This document shows positions 6,733 through 11,973 of a stretch of 11,973 bases of DNA, piece after piece. The stretch lies in assembly GCA_002343545.1 (NCBI GenBank), contig DDRA01000067.1:1-11973 (forward strand), in the 5' to 3' direction. A model generated the notes under the pieces. The model was not told where the DNA came from. It saw only the letters and a list, made by a program, of their open reading frames with translations, and did not search any database. Each line of letters begins with the position of its first letter. Positions within the stretch are counted from its first letter, which is position 1. The translations under genes and the position numbers were made by a program. This DNA comes from Bacteriovoracaceae bacterium UBA2428. GTDB taxonomy: Bacteria > Bdellovibrionota > UBA2428.

Positions 6733-7906
6733 TTAAACGTCGTCGCCCGCTTCGCCGGGCGCGAGCAGCTCGCCGCTCGAGGCCTTCATGAGGTAACCCT
6801 CGATGAAGCCCTGCAGATCCCCGTTCAAAACCTTGTCCACGGCGCTCGTTTGGATGCCCGTGCGGACGTCCTTCACGAGCTGGTAGGGCTGCAGGACGTA
6901 GTTCCGGATCTGCGATCCCCAAGAAATCTGCTTCTTCTCCGAGTTCGCCTTGTCGATCTCGGCCTGGCGCTTCTCGAGTTCGATTTCGTAGAGTCGCGCT
7001 TTGAGCATCTTCATGGCCTTCGCCCGGTTTTGGATCTGCGAGCGCTCGGCTTGGCAGGCCACGACCACGCCGCTCGGCATGTGGGTGATCCGCACGGCCG
7101 ATTCCGTCTTGTTGACGTGCTGGCCGCCGGCGCCGCCGGCGCGGAAGGTGTCGACCTTCAAGTCTTCGGTCCGGATCTCGATTTCGATGTCGTCGTCGAC
7201 GATCGGGAACGCGTAAACGGAGCAGAAGCTCGTGTGTCGGCGCGCGTTCGAGTCGAAGGGCGAAATCCGCACGAGACGATGCACGCCGTTCTCGGCCTTG
7301 AGGTGCCCGTAAGCAAACTCGCCCGTGACCTCGAAGGTCACCGAGCGGTAACCCGCGCCGTCGCCTTCCGTGAAGTCCACGACGTTCGTCCTGTAACCCC
7401 GGTCCGAGCAGTACTTGCTGTACATGCGCGCGAGCATGCCCGCCCAGTCGCAGGCTTCCGTGCCGCCCGCGCCCGCGTTCACGCTCAGGAAGCAGTCCGC
7501 CCCGTCCATCTGGCCCGAAAGCATCTTTTGGAGCTCGATCTTGCGTAGCGACCCGTCGGCGCCGCGGATGGCGTCGTGGACTTCCTGCACCGAGGAGTCG
7601 TCGAATTCGCCCATCTCGCGCGCGAGTTCGATCAAAGTGCGAGCGTCGTCCAAGCGACGGCTGACGTCCTTGACCGGCGAGAGCAATCCTTCGATTTGCT
7701 TTTTCTCCTTGAGCAGCTTGGCCGACTTGAAGGCGTCGTTCCAAAAGCTCGGGTCGGTTTCGAGCGCGGAGATCTCGTCGAAGCGATGTTGACGTCCGGG
7801 GACGTCAAAGCGACCTCCGGAGCAGATCGAGGCGCCCGTCGAGCTCCTTCACGAAGTCGACGAGTTCACGGGGATTACGGGGCAGCTCTACGGGCAGTTC
7901 GGCCAT
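6733..7906 (-). CDS. prfB: Peptide chain release factor 2 (RF2), read through a programmed +1 frameshift
   Basis: RF2 recognises UGA and UAA and triggers peptide release. Frame one runs from the ATG at 7906 for 33 codons to an in-frame TGA at 7807-7805. Skipping one base (T7807) continues as GAC and reads to the stop at 6733, giving about 390 residues; the E. coli protein has 365. Seen in the product: the SPF anticodon-like motif in HRLVRISPFDSNARRHTSF, which distinguishes RF2 from RF1, and the catalytic GGQ in RAGGAGGQHVNKTESAVR. The frame join LRRSL-D corresponds to LRGYL-D of E. coli. The start codon lies inside the end of ybeY (32-base overlap) and has no Shine-Dalgarno; a promoter-like pair precedes it. 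The C-terminus carries a short extra tail. The gene is intact: the frameshift is regulatory, not a mutation. Confidence 0.96.
7804..7819 (-). promoter_or_regulatory. prfB: Programmed +1 frameshift site of prfB
   Basis: On the minus strand the codons read CGG AGG TCG CTT TGA C. The slippery CTT followed by the RF2 stop TGA and C is the universal prfB site. CGGAGG acts as an internal Shine-Dalgarno exactly 3 bases before CTT, the spacing used in E. coli. Low RF2 leaves the TGA unread and favours slippage, so RF2 controls its own synthesis. Confidence 0.96.
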
Positions 7907-8423
7907 GGGGCGCTTTTATAGACAAGAGCGCCTGCCGCGACAACCGCCTTTGGAGTTCTTTCATCCGGTCCGCGCGCGCCTTCGACACGCCCACGTGATC
8001 GAGCCCCAGCAGGTGTAAAAGCCCGTGCGCGAGCACTTCGGCCAGTTCCGCCTCGGGCTTGCGCTTCACGCGACGCGCGGCGCGCAGCACCGTGGGATAG
8101 GCGATCACGAGATCGCCGAGCGAAAGCTCGCCGGCCAGCGCGGCCAACTCCGGCTCGGGCTGCTCGCGCGAAGGGAAGCTCAGGACGTCGGTCGTCTTGT
8201 CGAGACGACGGAACTCGCGATGGATCCGGCGCATTTCCGCGTCGCCGCAGAAGTGCAGGGCCACGCAGCTCGGCGTCTCGCCCAGGATCTCGCACGTCTC
8301 CCTCCACTCCGGCAGGCGCTTGAGCTCGACCGCGAGCGAGCGCACGAAGCGCTTGAGCGAAGCAGGCGTCATCGGCAGGTCGCCGGACAGGCGGGGTTCT
8401 TCGAAACTCAGGTCGAGGCGCAT
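7875..8423 (-). CDS. ybeY: Endoribonuclease / rRNA maturation factor YbeY
   Basis: A 182-residue zinc-dependent RNase involved in 16S rRNA 3' end maturation and ribosome quality control. Seen: the metal triad H133, H137 and H143 in HGLLHLLGLDH, and the family blocks TTDVLSFP (77-84) and LGDLVIA (102-108). Start at the ATG at 8423 with GAAGG about 8 bases upstream, 12 bases after the pgpH stop. E. coli YbeY is 155 aa; the excess here is mainly a basic C-terminal tail (from about residue 160). The DNA for that tail also carries the prfB promoter-like sequence and the first 11 codons of prfB. The order pgpH-ybeY is also found in Firmicutes and many other bacteria, which supports both calls. Confidence 0.94.
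   Translation of the reverse strand: MRLDLSFEEPRLSGDLPMTPASLKRFVRSLAVELKRLPEWRETCEILGETPSCVALHFCGDAEMRRIHREFRRLDKTTDVLSFPSREQPEPELAALAGELSLGDLVIAYPTVLRAARRVKRKPEAELAEVLAHGLLHLLGLDHVGVSKARADRMKELQRRLSRQALLSIKAPHGRTARRAAP
7915..7943 (-). promoter_or_regulatory. Likely internal promoter of prfB
   Basis: On the minus strand TTGTCG (7943-7938), a 17-base spacer, then TATAAA (7920-7915, 5 of 6 matches). Transcription would start near 7908-7906, at the prfB ATG. It lies within the ybeY coding region. Since prfB lacks a Shine-Dalgarno, a leaderless transcript would explain its initiation; otherwise coupling to ybeY would be needed. Confidence 0.5.
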
Positions 8424-8435
8424 CGTCGTGACCTT

Positions 8436-10775
8436 CTAGCGGTTTCCGAACTTCGCGACACGGTCGTTCGGAGGCGGGAGGTCTTTTTCTTGGTCGGGGT
8501 ACTGGATGCGGTTGTGGTGGATGCCGAGCAAGATACGGATGAAGGATTGCGCGACGAGGTGCAGATCGCGGATCGTGATGTCGGCCTCGTCCAGCAGTCC
8601 CTCGTTGAGCGCCTTCTGGAAGATCTTGTTCACCATGCCCTCGAGACGCGCGGGCGTCGGATCGATGAGCGAGCGCGTCGCCGCCTCGCAGGAATCGGCG
8701 AGCGCGAGGATCGCGCTTTCCCGCGTCTGCGGCTTCGGCCCCGGGTAACGGTAGTCTTCCTCGCGAACCTCGTCGGGCGAGATCGGCGACTCGGGGCGCG
8801 CGGCCTCCTGCTTGGCCTTGTTGTAGAAGAAGCTCACGAGCGAGTTGCCGTGGTGTTCTTCGATGAAGTCGATGATGGCCCGGCCGAGCTTATGGCTCTC
8901 GGCCATCGCGCGGCCCTCGCGCACGTGCGAGATGATGATCTTCGCCGACAGCTGCGGTTTCGCGTTCTCGTGCGGATTCACGCCGTTCTGCTGGTTCTCC
9001 ACGAAGTAGTCGGCGCGGCCGATCTTGCCGATGTCGTGGTAGTAAGCCCCGACGCGCGTGAGCAAGGCATTCGCGCCCACCGCCTCGCAGGCGGCCTCGG
9101 AAAGCGAGCCCACCACGATGGAATGGTGGTAGGTGCCGGGCGCCTTGACCACGAGCTCGCGCAAGACGGGATGGTCCATGCGGGCGAGCTCGAGCAGCTT
9201 CAGGTCCGTCGTGTAATCCAGCACGCCCTCGAGGATCGGCGTGAGCACGAGCGTGATCGCGGCCGACAGCCATCCCCCGATGAGCCCCGCGACGAAGGTC
9301 CAGACCAGCGCGACGAATCCCGTCGACGCCTCGGTTTCGCCGGCGAGCGGCGTCTTGCCGCCCCAGGCCCCCAAGAGCGCCGCGGCCATGACCGCGCACG
9401 CGAGCGCCGTCTTGAGGCCGGCCGTGTAGAGCGCCCCGCGCGTCTTGCACTGCCCGAGCGCGACGGAGCCCACGAGGCAGGCGAGCAGAACGTAGAGCCC
9501 GTAGAGCGCCGCCTTCTCCACGAGCAGCACCGTGGCGAGACTGAAGAGCAGCGAGAAGATCACGGTGAGCGACGGCGAGAGCAAGAGACGCAGGATCATC
9601 GCGGGCGCCGCGACCGGGATCATGAACAGAAAGAACGCGAGGGGAAAAGAGCTGAAGCGCTCGGCTAGGATGTCCACCTGGAAGACGAGCGTGAGCTTCT
9701 GCGCGGCGACCGAAACGAGCAGGAACACCGCGGCGACCGCGACGTCCTTGCGGCGTGCGAGCGTGGCCGGGAACTGACGGCGCAGGAACCCGACGCCGAG
9801 CCAAAGCGCGATCGCCAGGAAGATCCCCTCCAAGAGGAGGCCCCGGAACGAGCCCCCGTCCGTGCGTTGCTTCGAAAGCGCCAGCAGCACCTGCGCCGTG
9901 CGCTTCGACACCCGCTCGCCGTCGCGCACGAGGACCTCGCCCTTGTCGAGGCGGTGGAAGATCGGGCGCACCTCGGCGGCCGCCTTGTCCCGACGGGTCT
10001 TCGTTTCATCCTCGTCCGCCAGGAGGTTCGGACGCAGCAGACGCAGCTGAAGGTCGGCCAGGAGTTTACGCTCCTTCGCGTCCAGCTTGCGCCAGAGCGA
10101 GTTCGGCAGCGCGCTTCCCGTCCGCAGCCCCTGCTGCAGGCGGGCCTTCGCGTCTTCCAAGCTCTGGATCTGGCCGAACTCGCGCGCCAAGCCGGAGCGG
10201 GACTGCCGATTGCGGAGATCCACGATCTCGATGTTTTCCTCACCCTTCGGCGGGACGGCCACGAGATAACGATCCCAAAGCTCCCCGTAAAGGGCTTGGA
10301 ACGACGCTTCGAACGCGGGATGGCGGGCGTACTTCTCAACGACGCGGAACTCGTCCGCGGAAACGTCGACGCCCAAGGCGCCCGCGAAAGCCGGCCGCTT
10401 GGCGTCCGCCCTCATCGCGGCGAGCGCGCCCTTCCACACGGTCGCCGTCCGCGCCAAGGCGCTCGAGTCGAATTCGTAGACGGAGGGAACCTTCGCCTGA
10501 AGCTCGGCGCGGCGGGCTTCGGTCGCGTCGACGTCCTGAATCTCGATGCTCCGGTGGACGCGCAAGGTGCGCGGCGAAAGCTCGCCTTCCTTCAGCACGA
10601 GTCCGGGCCCGCCGCTCTCGTGGCGAACCATGAGGATGAGAAAAATCGAAAGCACGAGACAGACCGCGACTTCGCCGACGATCCGGGTCGCCTCGAGGTC
10701 GAGGACGCGCGTCAGCAGACGTTGGAAACGCCCGCCCCCGAGATCGGAGAATCGCCCTGGTCCCGATGCTTTCAT
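8436..10775 (-). CDS. pgpH: 7TM-HD family membrane protein, probable cyclic-di-AMP phosphodiesterase PgpH/YqfF
   Basis: A 779-residue integral membrane protein starting at the ATG at 10775 with TAGGAGG 4 bases upstream. Order seen: a cytoplasmic N-terminus, one span (about 32-50), a large outside domain (about 55-305, 7TMR-HDED type), a cluster of hydrophobic segments (about 312-515), then a cytoplasmic HD domain (about 535-755). The HD metal ligands are present: H551 (TYHHSIVV), H580-D581 (YYHDIGK), H617 (IISHVREG), H641-H642 (EEHHGN) and D694 (LALADSCEAA). FFYNKA at 649-654 is also typical. Family knowledge: PgpH hydrolyses c-di-AMP to pApA. It heads the operon with ybeY and prfB; the usual phoH neighbour is absent and mazG is divergent instead. 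The extracellular domain suggests regulation by an outside signal. Assignment to the family is firm; the nucleotide preference is inferred from homology. Confidence 0.93.
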   Translation of the reverse strand: MKASGPGRFSDLGGGRFQRLLTRVLDLEATRIVGEVAVCLVLSIFLILMVRHESGGPGLVLKEGELSPRTLRVHRSIEIQDVDATEARRAELQAKVPSVYEFDSSALARTATVWKGALAAMRADAKRPAFAGALGVDVSADEFRVVEKYARHPAFEASFQALYGELWDRYLVAVPPKGEENIEIVDLRNRQSRSGLAREFGQIQSLEDAKARLQQGLRTGSALPNSLWRKLDAKERKLLADLQLRLLRPNLLADEDETKTRRDKAAAEVRPIFHRLDKGEVLVRDGERVSKRTAQVLLALSKQRTDGGSFRGLLLEGIFLAIALWLGVGFLRRQFPATLARRKDVAVAAVFLLVSVAAQKLTLVFQVDILAERFSSFPLAFFLFMIPVAAPAMILRLLLSPSLTVIFSLLFSLATVLLVEKAALYGLYVLLACLVGSVALGQCKTRGALYTAGLKTALACAVMAAALLGAWGGKTPLAGETEASTGFVALVWTFVAGLIGGWLSAAITLVLTPILEGVLDYTTDLKLLELARMDHPVLRELVVKAPGTYHHSIVVGSLSEAACEAVGANALLTRVGAYYHDIGKIGRADYFVENQQNGVNPHENAKPQLSAKIIISHVREGRAMAESHKLGRAIIDFIEEHHGNSLVSFFYNKAKQEAARPESPISPDEVREEDYRYPGPKPQTRESAILALADSCEAATRSLIDPTPARLEGMVNKIFQKALNEGLLDEADITIRDLHLVAQSFIRILLGIHHNRIQYPDQEKDLPPPNDRVAKFGNR

Positions 10776-10776
10776 C

Positions 10777-10805
10777 TTGCCTCCTATTTCGGCTCTTTTT
10801 AGGCT
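10777..10805 (+). promoter_or_regulatory. Possible mazG promoter in the 50-base divergent gap
   Basis: TTGCCT (10777-10782), 17 bases, TAGGCT (10800-10805, TAnnnT core). Initiation near 10812 would give a short leader containing the GGGAGG at 10814-10819. Both hexamers are imperfect. The pgpH promoter must also lie in or across this gap, but I could not pick a convincing one. Confidence 0.3.
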
Positions 10806-10825
10806 GAGGCTTAGGGAGGCCTTTT

Positions 10826-11641
10826 TTGACGCCCTTCGAAGAGCTGATCCAGCGCATCAAATCGCTCCGTGACCCCCAAACGGGCTGCCCTTGGGACATC
10901 GAGCAGACCCACGCCTCGCTGACCCCTTACTTCCTCGAAGAAGTCCACGAGTTCCTGGATGCCCTCGAGCGGCACGGTCCGAGCTCCGCCAAAACCTGGG
11001 AAGAGCTCGGCGACGTCCTCTTCCAAGTCGCCCTCCACGCCGAACTCCTTTCCGAAAAGGGGCATACCGATCTCGCCCAAGTCGCGCGCCGACTCGCCGA
11101 GAAGATCGTCGAACGCCATCCCCATGTCTTCGACCCGACGGCCCCCCGCTACGGTAGCGCGGACGAAGTCAACCGCGCCTGGGAGCGGCTCAAGTCCCAA
11201 CGGAAGGCGGCCTCGGGCGCTCCGGCCCCCAACCTCTTCGAGCGTCTCGACGAAATCCCCCGTAGCCTGCCGGCTTTGCAACGGGCGGCGCGCATGGGCG
11301 AAAAGGCGGCCTCCTTCGGATTCGACTGGCCGAACGCCGAAGAAGTCCGCCCCAAGATCCTCGAGGAATTCCAGGAATGGACGGAAGCCCAGACCCAAGG
11401 GGAGGAGCGAGAACGCGAAGAGCTCGGGGACCTTCTCTTCGCGATCGCCCAGTACTGCCGACTCAAGAAGTGGACGCCCGAGAGCCTGCTGCACGGAGCT
11501 TCGGACAAGTTCCTCGGAAGGATGCAGGGACTTCAGAGTTTGCTCGACGAACAAGGGCTTCGATGGGAGACGGAGTCTCTCGAGTCCCTGGAAGCTTTCT
11601 ACCAACAAGCGAAAGCACGAAAGCCGCGCGGAAAGCATTGA
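10826..11641 (+). CDS. mazG: Nucleoside triphosphate pyrophosphohydrolase MazG
   Basis: A 271-residue protein that hydrolyses (d)NTPs to monophosphate and pyrophosphate, a house-cleaning enzyme that in E. coli also lowers ppGpp. Two MazG repeats are seen, as in the E. coli enzyme (263 aa). Repeat one has LRDPQTGCPWDIEQTHASL (14-32), EEVHEFLD (38-45) and the metal-binding EELGDVLFQ (59-67). Repeat two has SLPALQRAARMGEKAASFGFDW (147-168), EEFQEW (180-185) and EELGDLLFA (198-206). The conserved RHPHVF is at 97-102. The start is the TTG at 10826: GGGAGG lies 6 bases before it and the product then begins like other MazG proteins. Transcribed away from pgpH. Its TGA stop overlaps a perfect TTGACA, so rpsT transcription seems to begin as mazG ends. 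Confidence 0.95.
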   Translation: MTPFEELIQRIKSLRDPQTGCPWDIEQTHASLTPYFLEEVHEFLDALERHGPSSAKTWEELGDVLFQVALHAELLSEKGHTDLAQVARRLAEKIVERHPHVFDPTAPRYGSADEVNRAWERLKSQRKAASGAPAPNLFERLDEIPRSLPALQRAARMGEKAASFGFDWPNAEEVRPKILEEFQEWTEAQTQGEEREREELGDLLFAIAQYCRLKKWTPESLLHGASDKFLGRMQGLQSLLDEQGLRWETESLESLEAFYQQAKARKPRGKH

Positions 11642-11666
11642 CAGGATGACGGAGCACCCCTAGCTT
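11638..11666 (+). promoter_or_regulatory. Likely rpsT promoter overlapping the mazG stop codon
   Basis: A perfect TTGACA (11638-11643) contains the mazG TGA. After 17 bases comes TAGCTT (11661-11666), with a TAnnnT core but only 3 of 6 matches. Initiation near 11673 would leave 0-3 bases before the rpsT ATG at 11676. A GGAG at 11651-11654 is too far upstream to act as Shine-Dalgarno. Confidence 0.5.
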
Positions 11667-11675
11667 CTCCGCGTC

Positions 11676-11973
11676 ATGGCCAACACCAAGTCTGCGAAAA
11701 AACGTGCTCGTCAAACCATCCGCCGCACGGCCCGTAACCAAGCCGGCCGTAGCCGGGTGAAGACGGCCCTCAAGACGGCTCGCGCTTCCCTTCAAACGGG
11801 CGCTCAGAATCTGGGCGAAACCCTGAAGGAAGCGATCTCGACCCTCCAGAAGGCCGCGAACAAAGGCCTCATCCACCAGCGCAACGCTTCCCGTCGCATC
11901 GGTCGCCTCATGAAGGCTTCCTCCGCGAAGGCGAGCGCCAAGACGGTGGCCACGGCCGCCGCCCCGGCTGCGA
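11676..11973 (+). CDS. rpsT: Small-subunit ribosomal protein S20 (bS20), 3' end cut by the window edge
   Basis: A primary binder of 16S rRNA. 99 codons are present with no stop before the window ends. The N-terminus MANTKSAKKRARQTIRR and the block ANKGLIHQRNASRRIGRLMK are the diagnostic S20 segments. E. coli S20 ends at 87 residues; here the protein goes on with an Ala/Lys-rich tail (SSAKASAKTVATAAAPAA) that is still open. Highly basic. CGT is frequent among its Arg codons, as expected for a highly expressed gene. The start ATG lacks a Shine-Dalgarno and sits about 9 bases after a -10-like box. Confidence 0.96.
   Translation, partial: MANTKSAKKRARQTIRRTARNQAGRSRVKTALKTARASLQTGAQNLGETLKEAISTLQKAANKGLIHQRNASRRIGRLMKASSAKASAKTVATAAAPAA

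Noticed and set aside
6719..7744. Long upstream extension of the PF04020 protein frame, out of frame with prfB on the same strand
   Set aside because: The extension is an Arg-rich off-frame reading of prfB. The real start is the ATG at 6718 with a strong Shine-Dalgarno.
7805..7807. In-frame TGA in prfB read as a disabling mutation
   Set aside because: The surrounding CGGAGG-TCG-CTT-TGA-C is the conserved programmed frameshift site, and the downstream frame is intact RF2.
8025..9668. 547-codon plus-strand open frame opposite ybeY and pgpH
   Set aside because: It crosses two real minus-strand genes and has no recognisable motif. Long antisense frames are expected where third positions are strongly G/C.
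10801..10828. Repeated AGGC/GGCC words and a T-run before mazG as a terminator or riboswitch
   Set aside because: Only 4-bp pairings can be formed, and the T-run directly precedes the TTG start after a good Shine-Dalgarno, so it is a normal initiation region.

Overview
The window is GC-rich, densely packed bacterial chromosome. It is core and housekeeping DNA rather than an accessory island. No tRNA, rRNA, CRISPR array, transposase, phage module or long intergenic stretch is visible. The gene set (System II cytochrome c assembly, a FliL-like protein, an HD-GYP protein, a 7TM-HD c-di-AMP phosphodiesterase, RF2 with its frameshift, MazG, S20) suggests a Gram-negative of the Bdellovibrionota / former Deltaproteobacteria type. 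That placement is inference; no marker here settles it.

Layout. (1) 1-1749, minus strand: resB followed by the start of ccsB/resC, the two-protein haem delivery and ligation machine for c-type cytochromes. (2) 1853-2236, plus strand: a small secreted protein that resembles a subtilase propeptide with no protease attached. It meets a minus-strand FliL-like membrane protein (2233-2910) tail to tail, sharing one CTAG for both stop codons. (3) 3069-4106, plus strand: an HD-GYP protein divergent from the fliL-like gene. Both genes carry the same TCCGATAA box just before their start codons. (4) 4119-6263, minus strand: a large secreted alpha/beta-hydrolase with a C-terminal beta-rich domain. (5) 10775-6371, minus strand: a probable operon pgpH - ybeY - prfB - small PF04020 membrane protein, closed by a hairpin. 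prfB is split by the classical programmed +1 frameshift (CTT TGA C behind an internal Shine-Dalgarno-like CGGAGG), so its product must be read across two frames. (6) 10826-11973, plus strand: mazG (TTG start) and then rpsT, cut off by the window edge.

A recurring feature is how genes begin. Genes inside operons, plus mazG and pgpH, have clear Shine-Dalgarno sequences. Several genes at the head of a transcription unit (the propeptide-like gene, the HD-GYP gene, prfB, rpsT and perhaps resB) have none, and instead carry a -10-like hexamer 6-11 bases before the start codon. This suggests leaderless or nearly leaderless mRNAs.

I see no clearly new multi-gene system. The best leads are the stand-alone propeptide-like protein, the matched divergent promoter boxes between the FliL-like and HD-GYP genes, and the set of apparently leaderless starts. 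Many long ORFs lie antisense to real genes; I read them as shadows caused by GC-rich codon use.
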